A stretch of 64,000 nucleotides of DNA from Paenibacillus sp. J45TS6 (GCF_018403285.1 NZ_BOSJ01000007.1:124001-188000), one strand, 5' to 3'; positions 7,881 to 16,779 are shown, counted from the first letter of the stretch. Program-made: numbers and translations. The notes: generated by a model not told the origin, from the letters alone.

Positions 7881-8830
7881 ACAAATGATGGAATAATTTT
7901 TATATAGAATAACTCCATAACTAATTCCACTATAGTTTGGGTTACTATAACCGCAGCAGTTATTACGGCGTACTCGTTGGGTAATGATAAAGCCAATGGT
8001 AAGACTACCAAAGAATTTCTTGTACTTGAACTGAACACAACAGCTCGGCTTGCACCAACATCTAGTTTAAATAGTTTCGTTACCATCTTTGAAAAAATAG
8101 GCATAAAGATATGAAACAAGAGATAAATTGGTACTACTGCTAAGATCAATTGAAAGTCACTAACCACGTTTTCTATCTGAGAAGCAACTACTACCAGCAG
8201 TACTAAAGCCATGAAAGGCACCGGAAGCCATGTAGTGAACTGAAGAACACCTTTTCCTTTCAATCCTCGTTTAGCCCATACTTGAGTTAATATTGCAAGT
8301 AGGAGTGGAAGTGCAATTAGAAACAAGAATGCTTCTAGGAAAGGTTCAACCTTTACGATCTGTGCTGTATCTTCACCCATAAACAACCATAGATAAAATG
8401 GAAGTAATATCATTTGTAACACAAAAAGTATCGGTGTAGCTGCAAGCATAAGTTTTTCATTTCCACGTCCAAGCTTAGTAAATACAATCACGTAATCAAT
8501 ACAAGGAGTCAATAAAACTAAGTGAATTCCTAGAAGTACATAAGGTGATTGAGGGAATATCATAGTTAAAATCCATACAATGATCGGAACGACAATAAAG
8601 TTTGACACCAATAATCCTATTATGAATTTAACATTTGACAATGATTTTTTTAATTCAAGAAAAGGAATTTGTGCAAACATAGTGTATAACAGTATAGCAA
8701 TGAATGGAGAAATCGCAACTTCAAGTGAAGAACCAAATTGAGGAAGATAGACCCCTGTTAGTCCACCTACAATTAACGTTACAGCGTATATCCATATCTG
8801 TTTGTTCTCTAAATTTTCTCTTGTAATCAA
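7853..8830 (-). CDS. BASS/Acr3-like membrane transporter, probable arsenic-type efflux
   Basis: The 325-residue product has about ten hydrophobic segments. The central LLTPCIDYVIVFTKLGRGN resembles the TPC-D-V-VF-KLA region of the Acr3/arsenic-resistance branch of the bile acid:sodium symporter superfamily. A second conserved stretch is VVFSSSTRNSLVVLPLALSL. It probably exports an oxyanion through the cytoplasmic membrane. Nearby arsenic genes support this, but it is separated from them by the IS and the cad genes. The last residues are encoded by the overlapping repeat. Substrate is uncertain. Confidence 0.75.
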   Translation of the reverse strand: MITRENLENKQIWIYAVTLIVGGLTGVYLPQFGSSLEVAISPFIAILLYTMFAQIPFLELKKSLSNVKFIIGLLVSNFIVVPIIVWILTMIFPQSPYVLLGIHLVLLTPCIDYVIVFTKLGRGNEKLMLAATPILFVLQMILLPFYLWLFMGEDTAQIVKVEPFLEAFLFLIALPLLLAILTQVWAKRGLKGKGVLQFTTWLPVPFMALVLLVVVASQIENVVSDFQLILAVVPIYLLFHIFMPIFSKMVTKLFKLDVGASRAVVFSSSTRNSLVVLPLALSLPNEYAVITAAVIVTQTIVELVMELFYIKIIPSFVIKEKQPVL

Positions 8831-8980
8831 AATGGTGCTCCCCTTTTTTTAAGGTAAATTGTAGCATACAAAGAAAGATAAACGAATGAATTACTCAAAA
8901 CCTTGGTTTCGTAACATTCAGTTCAAAATCTTGTTCACCTTGATCAAGGATAGCAAAAACTGATCTATTTTTTATTGAAT

Positions 8981-9052
8981 TACCGGAAAATAATAGTTTT
9001 AAAAAAATCAGCCGCTAACAATCGGCTGATTTTTGGCAGGTTAATACTTTAA
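8981..9052 (+). repeat. Diverged copy of the structured repeat
   Basis: The left arm is GAATTACCGGAAAATAATAG plus TTTTA. The central terminator is ATCAGCCG-CTAACAAT-CGGCTGATTTTT (9008-9034), a different sequence from the other hairpins. The right arm is GGCAGGTTAATACTTTAAT. Order and orientation match the other copies. It lies between the transporter promoter and the IS3 element. Confidence 0.6.
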
Positions 9053-9202
9053 TTACAAAAAAACAACTCTTTCAAATGTTTGAACTGAACCCCGAATGGT
9101 AGACACTTTAAAAAAAAGTGGACTCGATTCGGGGTTTTTCTATTCTCTTTCTAGAAAAGTCCCGTTATACTAACATTACAATTTTAGAACGGAGTATTTT
9201 TT

Positions 9203-9631
9203 ATGAGTAAGATTATCTTTAATGAACATCAACAGAGACAACTAGAAGCCAATCCAAACGTTAAAATCGTGACCGACCGCACGATTCAATATACCCCTGA
9301 CTTCAAACTACAGGCGGTTAAACAAAACCAATCTGGTAAAGGACCCGTAGAAATCTTCACAGAAGCTGGCTTCGATTTGAAGGTGATTGGTATAAAGAAA
9401 GCACAAAGCGCCTTAGCTCGTTGGCGTAGAACCTTCCATACCTATGGAGAAAATGGTTTTTTAGAGGAACGCCGAGGAAAAGCGAGTAAGGGACGCCCTA
9501 AGAAAGAAAATGCCTCTGCTGAGAAGAAATTAGCTCAAGCGGAAGCACGAATTCGTCTGTTAGAGGCAGAATTGACCCTACTAAAAAAGCTAGACGAGTT
9601 GGAAAGGCAGGCGAAGAAGAATCGTCGTTAA
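9203..9631 (+). CDS. IS3-family transposase OrfA
   Basis: The 142-residue protein carries a helix-turn-helix (about 30-85: TPDFKLQAVKQNQSGKG...ALARWRRTF) that binds the IS ends. It ends with a leucine-zipper-like helix rich in Lys, Glu and Ala (about 105-135) for oligomerisation. It contains the slippery sequence at 9583-9589 used to make the OrfAB fusion. Confidence 0.9.
   Translation: MSKIIFNEHQQRQLEANPNVKIVTDRTIQYTPDFKLQAVKQNQSGKGPVEIFTEAGFDLKVIGIKKAQSALARWRRTFHTYGENGFLEERRGKASKGRPKKENASAEKKLAQAEARIRLLEAELTLLKKLDELERQAKKNRR
9583..9589 (+). promoter_or_regulatory. Programmed -1 frameshift site (A AAA AAG)
   Basis: The heptamer A AAA AAG is in the OrfA frame near its end. After a -1 slip the ribosome would read on from 9589 without a stop into the orfB frame, giving the OrfAB transposase. 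This is the standard arrangement in the IS3 family. Confidence 0.85.
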
Positions 9632-9681
9632 CAGCCCGAGAGAAATACCAAGTCATCAATGAGACGATTCGGCTGTATCAA

Positions 9682-10533
9682 TTGAAGAATATGGTCCGTT
9701 ACTTATGTGAAGTAGCTAAAGTGAGTCCGAGCGGCTATTATAAATGGCTTCGAAGTAGCGGAAAACAAGCCCTCCGTGAGGAATCTGATTATCAGGATTA
9801 CGTCTTTCTAAAAGAGATTTATGATCAGTTCAACGGAAAAATCGGCTATCGTGGTTTGTATATGGAAGTCGCCGAAAAAGCTGGTCAGCCTATGAATCAC
9901 AAGAAAATCTTGCGTTTAATGCGCAAGTTTCACTTCTTCGCGAAAGTACGAAGAGCGAACCCTTACCGAACATTGACCAAAGCCACGGAAGCTCACCGTC
10001 AGGTACCAAACCATTTGAACCGTCAGTTTAATCAGAAGGAACCTGGGAAAGTCTTCTTGACGGACATCACCTACCTACAAATTGGTGGTGGCAAAACGGC
10101 TTATTTATCTTGTGTGAAAGATGTGGCGACACGAGAAATTGTCGCTTATGAACTCTCAGCGAGTTTACGAATGGAGATTGTCTATCGAACATTAAGGAAG
10201 TTAGAAGATTTTACTCGGAATCGATTGCATCCAGAAGCGATGATTCATTCCGATCAAGGATTTCACTACACCCATCCAGAGTACCAGTCTCAAGTGAAGA
10301 GAATGGGATTCCTACAATCCATGTCACGAAAAGGGAACTGCTTAGATAACGCACCAATGGAATCTTTCTTTGGACATATGAAAGACGAAGTTCCTTATAA
10401 ACAGGCAACCAATATAGGAGAATTAAAACAAATGATTGATGATTACATGGATCACTATAACAACACAAGAAAGCAATGGACATTAAAAAGGATGACTCCG
10501 GCAGCATACCGAAGTCATCTCATTGCCGCTTAA
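9682..10533 (+). CDS. IS3-family transposase OrfB (DDE integrase core)
   Basis: The 283-residue frame contains the HTH_21-like N-terminus (YQDYVFLKEIYDQFNGKIGY RG) and an rve integrase core with the DDE acidic residues: D in KVFLTDITYLQ, D in MIHSDQGFHYTH, and E in GNCLDNAPMESFFGHMK. The open frame extends upstream to 9589, so the working enzyme is probably the OrfAB fusion (9203-10533), and the ATG at 9682 need not be used. Confidence 0.9.
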   Translation: MKNMVRYLCEVAKVSPSGYYKWLRSSGKQALREESDYQDYVFLKEIYDQFNGKIGYRGLYMEVAEKAGQPMNHKKILRLMRKFHFFAKVRRANPYRTLTKATEAHRQVPNHLNRQFNQKEPGKVFLTDITYLQIGGGKTAYLSCVKDVATREIVAYELSASLRMEIVYRTLRKLEDFTRNRLHPEAMIHSDQGFHYTHPEYQSQVKRMGFLQSMSRKGNCLDNAPMESFFGHMKDEVPYKQATNIGELKQMIDDYMDHYNNTRKQWTLKRMTPAAYRSHLIAA

Positions 10534-10593
10534 ATACGAACGTATCCTTTTTTTAAAACTGTCTACTTTATAGGGTTCAGTTCAGTTCTTTGT

Positions 10594-12726
10594 CTACTTA
10601 TCTTCTTTTTTCACTTTTAAAAGTCTTAAACTGTTTAGAGTCACGATCAAAGTTGCTCCCATATCCGCAAGAATTGCAAGCCATAGAGTTAGCCATCCAG
10701 GTACAATAAGCACTAATGCTAACAACTTAATTCCTAAGGAAAACGCTACGTTTTGTTTGATAATCGCAAGAGTTTTCTTGCTTAAACGAATTGTGTAGGG
10801 GAGTTTTCTCAAGTCGTCAGCCATTAATGCAATATCGGCTGTCTCAAGTGCAGTATCCGTACCTGCGCCGCCCATGGCAATACCTACAGTAGAAGCGGCA
10901 AGTGCAGGTGCATCATTTACTCCGTCACCAACCATTGCTACGTGTGAATAGCTTTCCCGAAGTTTCTTAATGTAATTTAGCTTGTCTTGGGGTAACAACT
11001 CTGCTTTGACTTCGGCTACGCCCAACTGGCTTCCAATTGCATTAGCCGTTGCTTGGTTATCTCCAGTAAGCATAACTGTCTTTTTAACCCCGATAGAATG
11101 CAGTTCTTCAATAACCGATTTACTGGAATCGCGTACCGCGTCGGCCACTGCAATCAAGGCAATTACTTCTTGTTGTGTGCCTAGTACCATAACAGTTTTC
11201 CCTTGAGTCTGCAGCGTGCTGATTCGCTCGCGTTTCGTATCTATAGATTTAGAGTGTAGTTCCTCAAATAGTTTAGGACTTCCAATAAAGTATAGCTGGC
11301 CACCAATGGAAGCTTTTACACCCTTACCTGTAATGGATTGAAAGTCATCAACTGAGTGCGATAGGTCAGCACCTAATTTTTCCGCTTTCCGAACAATTGC
11401 AGATGCAAGCGGATGTTGTGAACCTTTTTCAATCAAAGCAGCAATCGAAAGTACTTCACTTTCATTCTGCCCGTTAAATACGGCGATATCTGTTACTTCT
11501 GGAAACCCTTTTGTTAAGGTGCCAGTTTTGTCAAAAGCTACAGCTGAAATGCGTCCGGCTTCTTCCAGATGAATACCACCTTTGATCAGAACACCATTCT
11601 TTGCAGCGTTGCCGATTGCGGTGACAATTGAAATAGGAGTAGAAATAACCAAAGCACAAGGACATCCTACTACAAGAAGCGATAAACCACGATATATCCA
11701 ATCTCCCCAGTCAGCACCAAAGAGTGGTGGGACGATGGCGATACCGATGGCGAGCACCATTATTGCAGGTGTGTAATACTTAGCGAAACGGTCCACAAAC
11801 GCTTGTGAAGGAGCTCGTTCGGCTTGTGCTTCTTCTACAAGGTGAATAATCTTAGAAATAGTAGTATCTTCAACTCGTTTGGTAACTCTGATTTCAAGTA
11901 AGCCTTCTTCATTTAGGGTACCTGCAAATACTTCATCATCGATAGTTTTTGTAACAGGAACCGATTCGCCCGTGATTGCCGCTTGATTCAGCGTCGAAGT
12001 ACCTTTAATGACAATGCCATCCATAGCCAGTTTTTGTCCTGGCTTAACGATCATTACATCTCCAACCTGAATATCATCAACATTCACCATTTTTTCAGAA
12101 GAACCACGTCGAATTAAAGCTTCTTTAGGCGCAATGTTCATAAGGGATCGAATAGATTGACGTGCTTTTTGCATCGAGTAGCGTTCTAGAGTCTCGCTTA
12201 TTGCAAAGAGGACTACAACGACTGCACCTTCGCCCCATTCACCGATAGCAGCAGCCCCAATTATAGCTACTGTCATGAGTGTGTTCATGTCAAACTGCAA
12301 ACGAAATAGATTCTTAATCCCCTTTTTGAATAAATTATAACCGCCAATAATAATTGCCGCGCTAAATGTTAAAGCAGGAATTAACTCCTCTTCTCCATAG
12401 CGAGAAGCGAGAAAATAGCCAGCAGCCATAAACAAAATAGAAAGAATTAAGTTCCAGTTTTCTTTCCAAAAAGGTTCCTTTTTTTCAATAATTCTTTGTC
12501 TTTCAGGAGAAATTTTTAAGTTTTCAAATGAACCAGCCTTTTCTAACTCTTCCACGGTGGCATTTCCATAAACGGTTATTTTGGCTGCACCAAAGTTTAC
12601 CTTTGCATCTGATACGCCAGGAAGATTTTTTACATTATTCTCAAACATACCTGCACAATTTGTACAAGTAAAACCCTGTACACGGTAAACTTGTTTTTCA
12701 TTGATTTTTTCCTCATGTTGTTGCAT
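10594..12726 (-). CDS. cadA: Cadmium/zinc-type heavy-metal P1B ATPase
   Basis: The 710-residue membrane pump exports Cd(II)/Zn(II) (or Pb) using ATP. Visible in order are an N-terminal heavy-metal-associated domain (GFTCTNC, Cys 21 and 24), the actuator motif TGES (252-255), the metal-site CPC in helix 6 (355-357), the phosphorylation site DKTGT (399-403), and the hinge [10 protein letters not shown]. The length fits CadA. It lies 6 bases after cadC and is surely in the same operon. The IS3 element sits 9 bases past its stop, with little room for its own terminator. Confidence 0.93.
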   Translation of the reverse strand: MQQHEEKINEKQVYRVQGFTCTNCAGMFENNVKNLPGVSDAKVNFGAAKITVYGNATVEELEKAGSFENLKISPERQRIIEKKEPFWKENWNLILSILFMAAGYFLASRYGEEELIPALTFSAAIIIGGYNLFKKGIKNLFRLQFDMNTLMTVAIIGAAAIGEWGEGAVVVVLFAISETLERYSMQKARQSIRSLMNIAPKEALIRRGSSEKMVNVDDIQVGDVMIVKPGQKLAMDGIVIKGTSTLNQAAITGESVPVTKTIDDEVFAGTLNEEGLLEIRVTKRVEDTTISKIIHLVEEAQAERAPSQAFVDRFAKYYTPAIMVLAIGIAIVPPLFGADWGDWIYRGLSLLVVGCPCALVISTPISIVTAIGNAAKNGVLIKGGIHLEEAGRISAVAFDKTGTLTKGFPEVTDIAVFNGQNESEVLSIAALIEKGSQHPLASAIVRKAEKLGADLSHSVDDFQSITGKGVKASIGGQLYFIGSPKLFEELHSKSIDTKRERISTLQTQGKTVMVLGTQQEVIALIAVADAVRDSSKSVIEELHSIGVKKTVMLTGDNQATANAIGSQLGVAEVKAELLPQDKLNYIKKLRESYSHVAMVGDGVNDAPALAASTVGIAMGGAGTDTALETADIALMADDLRKLPYTIRLSKKTLAIIKQNVAFSLGIKLLALVLIVPGWLTLWLAILADMGATLIVTLNSLRLLKVKKEDK

Positions 12727-12732
12727 GACTCA

Positions 12733-13077
12733 TCAACTCCTTGTATGCATTGAGGCTAATTGAACTAGTTGACGTACATGATCATCTTCTAATGAATAGA
12801 AAACTAACTTTCCTTCTTTTCGGTATTTTGCTAAACCAAGTTGCTTTAGTATTCGCAGATGATGCGATGCAGTAGCCAATGAGGACCCAGTAATATTTGC
12901 CACGTCACATACGCAAAGTTCTTCTTCACATAAAGAAAATACAATCTTCAATCGTGTTTCATCTGCGAGAGCCTTAAACATTTTTGACATTATCTGAATG
13001 TTTTGTTGTTGTAGAGCATGTTGTACTTTACGTACTCTTGTTTCGTCATAACAATAAATCTCACAGCTATCTTTCAT
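12733..13077 (-). CDS. cadC: CadC-type ArsR/SmtB metal-responsive repressor
   Basis: This is a 114-residue winged-helix repressor. It has an N-terminal Cys pair (Cys5, Cys9) and ELCVCD in the recognition region (Cys55, Cys57). These four thiolates form the Cd/Pb/Bi site in staphylococcal CadC. The DNA-binding helix is GSSLATASHHLRILK. It is the first gene of the cadC-cadA operon and probably represses it from the operator pair at 13093-13159, releasing when metal binds. Confidence 0.9.
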   Translation of the reverse strand: MKDSCEIYCYDETRVRKVQHALQQQNIQIMSKMFKALADETRLKIVFSLCEEELCVCDVANITGSSLATASHHLRILKQLGLAKYRKEGKLVFYSLEDDHVRQLVQLASMHTRS

Positions 13078-13092
13078 GGTACCCCTCCATTA

Positions 13093-13159
13093 ATCAAATG
13101 ATTGTTTGATTATTATGAGCTTATCATATTATGATTATTCAATCAAACGATCATTTGAT
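13093..13159. promoter_or_regulatory. Paired CadC operators in the divergent cad promoter region
   Basis: Two copies of an imperfect palindrome, ATCAAATGATTGTTTGAT (13093-13110) and ATCAAACGATCATTTGAT (13142-13159), stand in opposite orientation between cadC and the flavoprotein gene. The form TCAAAYRATYRTTTGA is of the CadC/ArsR type. Their position implies metal control of both divergent transcripts. Confidence 0.75.
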
Positions 13160-13190
13160 TGTTAGAAAATAGTTAAGGGAGGATAACAAA

Positions 13191-14243
13191 ATGTACGATG
13201 TATTAGTAATAGGTGCTGGTCAAGCTGGTTTGGCTACTGGTTATTATCTCAAACAGGCCGGTTTAAGATTTTTGATTGTGGAAGCAGCAAACTCAATTGG
13301 GGATTCATGGCGACATCGTTACGACTCTCTACACCTTTTTACACCCAGGATATATGATGAATTGCCAGGAATGGAAATGGAAGGAGAGAGGAACGGGCTA
13401 CCTAGTAAAGATGAGATAGCGGATTATCTTGAGTCTTACGCGAATAACATCGATCTCCCGATCAAATTAAAATGTCCTGCCAAGCGACTTTGGAAAGAAG
13501 GGGAAATTTTTAAAATAGAAACATCGGAAGGTACTATTGAGGCACATAACATTATTGTTTCAACTGGTCCTTTCCAGGTTCCAAATATCCCGAAATTTTC
13601 TAAACTAATATCAAGAAATGTTACACAGTTGCACTCTTCTGAATATCTTAATCCAAGCCAATTAAGAGAAGGAAACACACTAGTTGTCGGTGGTGGAAAC
13701 TCTGGTACACAAATAGCAACAGAGATAGCTCAGGATCAAAAGGAAACTAGACCCGTTTACATATCGGTAGCTCGTAATATCTCATTCAAGCCCTTGTATA
13801 TCTTGAATCAAAGTATTTTTTGGTATTTTGAAACACTAGGGTTTCTTCGCGCAAGCACGCAAGGTCCATTTGGAAGATGGCTGAAAAAGCAGCCCGAGCA
13901 AGTATACGGATATGAATTAAAAAAACTAGCTAAAAAAGGAAAAGTGAAGATCTATCCTCGTGCATTGAATGCGAAAAGAGATATAATTATTTTTGAAGAT
14001 GGAACTGATATTGAAGTGAAAAATATAATATGGGCCACAGGTTTTAAGCGGAACGACGAGTGGATTGACATTCAAGGAGCATTTGATTCACATGGTCAAA
14101 TTAAGCATTATTCAGGCATGTCTCCGATTAGAGGGTTGTATTATGTCGGGCTCCCTTGGCAAAGTTCTAGGGGTTCAGCTTTATTGGGTTGGGTAAAATA
14201 TGATGCTCAAAAAATTGTAAGCCATATAAATGTTATAAAATAA
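13191..14243 (+). CDS. CzcO-like FAD/NAD(P)-dependent oxidoreductase
   Basis: The 350-residue protein has an N-terminal FAD Rossmann motif (VIGAGQAGLATGYYL) and a second NAD(P) motif (VVGGGNSGTQIATEIA). It ends with an IIWATGFKRND stretch and a C-terminal GSALLGWVKYDA. This is the layout of the CzcO/ArsO/YdcG-type flavin monooxygenase-like family, often found beside cation-efflux genes. It diverges from cadC across the operator pair, so it is probably metal-induced. Its reaction is unknown. The stop lies 2 bases before a structured repeat. Confidence 0.8.
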   Translation: MYDVLVIGAGQAGLATGYYLKQAGLRFLIVEAANSIGDSWRHRYDSLHLFTPRIYDELPGMEMEGERNGLPSKDEIADYLESYANNIDLPIKLKCPAKRLWKEGEIFKIETSEGTIEAHNIIVSTGPFQVPNIPKFSKLISRNVTQLHSSEYLNPSQLREGNTLVVGGGNSGTQIATEIAQDQKETRPVYISVARNISFKPLYILNQSIFWYFETLGFLRASTQGPFGRWLKKQPEQVYGYELKKLAKKGKVKIYPRALNAKRDIIIFEDGTDIEVKNIIWATGFKRNDEWIDIQGAFDSHGQIKHYSGMSPIRGLYYVGLPWQSSRGSALLGWVKYDAQKIVSHINVIK

Positions 14244-14244
14244 T

Positions 14245-14320
14245 ATGTTCAACTGATGGGAAACATTAGTTCAGTGAGAAGACAGCTGATTAAAGTGATC
14301 AGCTGTTTTTTACTAACGTG
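14245..14320 (+). repeat. Structured dispersed repeat, diverged
   Basis: The left arm is TTCAACTGATGGGAAACATT plus AGTTCA. The central terminator is ACAGCTGAT-TAAAGTG-ATCAGCTGTTTTTT (14282-14311), unlike the other central hairpins. The right arm is short (ACTAACGTGTAAG). It starts 2 bases after the stop of the CzcO-like gene and marks the boundary between the cadmium and arsenic modules. Confidence 0.65.
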
Positions 14321-14470
14321 TAAGTTCTTAATTAAATGTTAGATGATAAGAGTAGGTGGAAAATTATCAAACCCTTTCTTATCCTTACAGGAAGCCTTGT
14401 TCTTCAGGAACATATATGGTTTAGACGCTATGATCTTAAAATATACAACTGAAAAATTCCGCACATAAAA

Positions 14471-14529
14471 TACTTGCAAACTGCAAATAATTAATTTATA
14501 TTATAATTAACATTTGTAACTTACAAGTA
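14471..14529. promoter_or_regulatory. Inverted operator pair upstream of the MarR gene
   Basis: TACTTGCAAACTGCAAAT (14471-14488) and, inverted, ATTTGTAACTTACAAGTA (14512-14529) share the form TACTTGYAARYTRCAAAT. They flank a possible -10 (TATAAT, 14502-14507). A third copy precedes arsP (15034-15051), so this is probably the binding site of the MarR protein encoded next door. Confidence 0.65.
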
Positions 14530-14565
14530 TTTCACAACAGCTTATTACGGAAGAGGTGATTTATA

Positions 14566-15018
14566 ATGGATCAAAATTTAAGAGAGCTTTTCCAAGTCTT
14601 TAGTCGACGTTTTGGCTTTTTAAATAAAAACTGTTGTCAGGCTGGTGGCCACGATATTTCTCTTGTTCAAAGTCATATTTTATATGAGATTGATCGTCAG
14701 CATGAGCCCTCTATGCAACAAGTGGCGGAAACATTAGGAACAGATATCACTACTTTTAGCAGACAAGTACAAACGTTAATTAAAATAAATTTAGTTTCTA
14801 AAACACCTGATCCAAAGGATCGAAGAATTTTTATTTTATCACTTACAGAAGAAGGAAAAGAAGTTGCTGAAAATATAGATGGGCAAATGAATCAATATTT
14901 GGATGATGTTTTCGCGAATATGAGTCAAGAAGAACAAGAGATGGTTGTACATTCTATTCAATTACTGAACAAAAATATGGAGAAAACCACGAAGTGTTGT
15001 ACTACCCCTTTAGGGTAA
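14566..15018 (+). CDS. MarR-family regulator with Cys pairs, probable metalloid sensor
   Basis: The 150-residue winged-helix protein has a MarR HTH (PSMQQVAETLGTDITTFSRQ) and wing (KTPDPKDRRIFILSLTEEG). It has a Cys-Cys near the N-terminus (NKNCCQAGGHD) and another at the end (TKCCTTPLG), fitting thiol-based binding of As(III) or a similar soft ligand. It is followed by arsP. Matching operators lie before both genes, suggesting autoregulation and control of the permease. Confidence 0.8.
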   Translation: MDQNLRELFQVFSRRFGFLNKNCCQAGGHDISLVQSHILYEIDRQHEPSMQQVAETLGTDITTFSRQVQTLIKINLVSKTPDPKDRRIFILSLTEEGKEVAENIDGQMNQYLDDVFANMSQEEQEMVVHSIQLLNKNMEKTTKCCTTPLG

Positions 15019-15033
15019 TACAATTCAAATAAA

Positions 15034-15051
15034 TACTTGCAATTTGCAACT
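15034..15051 (+). promoter_or_regulatory. Third copy of the MarR-type operator, before arsP
   Basis: TACTTGCAATTTGCAACT repeats the half-site TACTTGCAA/TTGCAA seen at 14471. It lies between the MarR stop and the arsP ribosome site (TAGGAG, 15055-15060), where a bound regulator would block arsP expression. Confidence 0.6.
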
Positions 15052-15067
15052 ATATAGGAGTGTAGAC

Positions 15068-15934
15068 ATGATTAAAGAAATAATTAGCGAATTTTTTATC
15101 ATCGCCTTTGAACTATTGGCGCTTTTCGTAGGTATATCATTTGTAGTTAACTTGCTTCAAGGTATTATACCTTACGACAAAATCAACAAATATCTTTCAG
15201 GAAAAAACACCTTTTTAGGGGTATTGGCAGCCCTTGTCTTTGCCTTTGTTACACCATTTTGTTCTTGTTCTACCATACCGGTAGTCGTGAACCTATTAAA
15301 TAAAAAAGTGCGTTTTGGGATTGTCATGGTGTTCTTATTTTCATCTCCTTTATTAGATCCAACTATTATTACACTGATGGCTGCGATGCTTGGTATAAAA
15401 GTCGCTATAACATACACCATTATTACTGCCATCTTCTCAGCCCTTGTTGGACTGTTGCTAGAAAAATTCGGTTTTGAAGCAGCAGTAAAAAAAGTGAACA
15501 TGACTGGATATAAGGAAGGTGAGATGAAATTTAGCTTTAAGGCTGCTGTCACAGAAACGCTAAATCTTATGAAGACCGTTTATCCGTATCTTCTTATTGG
15601 TGCTGCAATTGGAGCATTTATTCATGAAGCGGTACCGACAGAATTTATTAGCACATATTTAGGAGGAGATAAGTGGTGGCTTGTTCCAATTGCAGCTGTC
15701 ATTGGAATTCCATTATATGTGCGTATTGAAACGATGATCCCATTATCTAAAATACTGATCGCAAAAGGAATGGCTTTTCCTCCTGTGATGGCATTGATGA
15801 TAGGGTCAGTTGGAGCAAGTATTCCAGAAGTAGCATTATTAAATTCCATTTTCCATAAACGATTGGTCGTTGCTTTTGTAGCTTCTGTTATTACGATGGC
15901 TACGTTATCAGGATTCTTATTCTACATTATTTAA
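15068..15934 (+). CDS. arsP: ArsP-type permease (organoarsenical efflux)
   Basis: The 288-residue permease has about eight membrane helices and the signature TPFCSCSTIPVV (Cys pair in the helix-loop). A second repeat, SVGASIPEVALL, completes the two-fold DUF318/ArsP pattern. Family members export methylated or aromatic trivalent arsenicals. The ATG at 15068 follows TAGGAG; a TTG further upstream overlaps the operator and is unlikely. A Cys-pair mini-protein gene follows after 17 bases. Confidence 0.85.
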   Translation: MIKEIISEFFIIAFELLALFVGISFVVNLLQGIIPYDKINKYLSGKNTFLGVLAALVFAFVTPFCSCSTIPVVVNLLNKKVRFGIVMVFLFSSPLLDPTIITLMAAMLGIKVAITYTIITAIFSALVGLLLEKFGFEAAVKKVNMTGYKEGEMKFSFKAAVTETLNLMKTVYPYLLIGAAIGAFIHEAVPTEFISTYLGGDKWWLVPIAAVIGIPLYVRIETMIPLSKILIAKGMAFPPVMALMIGSVGASIPEVALLNSIFHKRLVVAFVASVITMATLSGFLFYII

Positions 15935-15951
15935 AGGAGGTGAATCTAATC

Positions 15952-16131
15952 ATGTTTAACTTGTTTAAGAAATCAAAGAAAAACGACGATTGCTGCAGTG
16001 TGAAAATTGAAGAGGTAAAAGAGGAAAAGCAATCTTGTTGTAACATAAAAATCGAAGAAGTAAAAGATGAAAAGGATACAGATCTTTCTTCGGATAGCTG
16101 CTGCAAGACTACACCTTCATCCTCTAATTAA
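15952..16131 (+). CDS. Small acidic protein with three Cys-Cys pairs, 59 aa
   Basis: The product starts MFNLFKKSKK. It then carries three evenly spaced CC pairs: DDCCSVKIEEVKEEK, QSCCNIKIEEVKDEK and DSCCKTTP. The first two are near-exact tandem repeats. It has no membrane segment, and the strong AAAGGAGG site overlaps the arsP stop. Such a protein could hold or deliver a thiophilic metalloid to ArsP or the MarR sensor. That role is inferred from composition and position only. Confidence 0.7.
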   Translation: MFNLFKKSKKNDDCCSVKIEEVKEEKQSCCNIKIEEVKDEKDTDLSSDSCCKTTPSSSN

Positions 16132-16137
16132 TACAAA

Positions 16138-16172
16138 AAACAAGGCTCAATATTAGCAGAGCCTTGTTTTTT
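16138..16172. terminator. Bidirectional terminator
   Basis: A stem ACAAGGCTC / GAGCCTTGT (loop AATATTAGCA) with A-run and T-run flanks lies between the converging Cys-pair gene (+) and acetyltransferase gene (-) and can serve both. Confidence 0.8.
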
Positions 16173-16183
16173 TATATTCTTTC

Positions 16184-16693
16184 TTAATTTAAATTTTCAG
16201 GGATCATTTTCTCTACAATAACACAGTCAATCCACTGATCTTCTAATTTAGCGTGTTTTTCATAAATACCGACTTCTCTGAATCCACATCGTTCGCACAG
16301 TTTTCGGCTTCCCTTATTAAAAGTGAAAATACGAGAAAGTAGTTTCCAGTAACCAGCTTCCTTGGAGACGTTTAATAGCTGGAGTAGGAGGGTGTAACCT
16401 ACATTTTGTTTTCTAAAATCTTTATGTACATATACTGAAAACTCCCCAATGCCTTGATAACATTCCCTAGAACGATAACTAGATACGGATGCCCAGCCTA
16501 TAATCTGATGATTTAGTTCTGCTACGAGGATAGGAAATCTTTCACCTTGTGATTGAATCCACTCCATTCGATCTTCTAGCGTTTTAGGGATTGTTTCAAA
16601 GGTTGCATTTTTCTCTACGACGAGGGAGTAATTATAAATCTCCATAATTTCTTGTGCGTCTTTTTCAATCGCTGGGCGGACTTGTATTTTCAT
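16184..16693 (-). CDS. GNAT acetyltransferase of the PAT/ArsN1 type
   Basis: The 169-residue protein has the phosphinothricin-acetyltransferase layout: VRPAIEKDAQEIMEIYNY at the N-terminus, IIGWASVSSYRSRECY, the acetyl-CoA loop RKQNVGYTLLL, and CERCGFREVGIYEKH. Family members N-acetylate glutamate-mimic antibiotics (phosphinothricin, methionine sulfoximine, and arsinothricin for ArsN1). The arsenic-island location favours arsinothricin detoxification, as inference. The start follows GGAGG; an ATG 15 bases upstream overlaps that site and is rejected. Confidence 0.75.
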   Translation of the reverse strand: MKIQVRPAIEKDAQEIMEIYNYSLVVEKNATFETIPKTLEDRMEWIQSQGERFPILVAELNHQIIGWASVSSYRSRECYQGIGEFSVYVHKDFRKQNVGYTLLLQLLNVSKEAGYWKLLSRIFTFNKGSRKLCERCGFREVGIYEKHAKLEDQWIDCVIVEKMIPENLN

Positions 16694-16736
16694 TTTTTGA
16701 ACCTCCATCTAGATTCATACTACTAATATAAAACAA

Positions 16737-16765
16737 AAGCTCATCAAAGTTAGTTTGATGAGCTT
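16737..16765 (-). terminator. Terminator after trxB
   Basis: A 12-bp stem (AAGCTCATCAAA / TTTGATGAGCTT) with a 5-base loop lies just past the trxB stop and before the acetyltransferase gene. It separates the arsR-trxB operon from the gene at 16184. Confidence 0.75.
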
Positions 16766-16779
16766 AGTTCTTAGTAAAA

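Larger units (their letters stand above)
9081..10584 (+). mobile_element. IS3-family insertion sequence, 1504 bp, apparently intact
   Basis: The terminal inverted repeats begin TGAACTGAACCC (left, 9081) and end GGGTTCAGTTCA (right, 10584). A second match block, GTAGACA(C/G)TTT, lies slightly inward. The element carries orfA and orfB with a slippery run between them. It is flanked by GTT on both sides (9078-9080 and 10585-10587), a 3-bp target duplication usual for IS3. It landed just after the end of cadA (stop at 10594) and breaks no gene. Intact ends and reading frames suggest a recent insertion. Confidence 0.9.
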
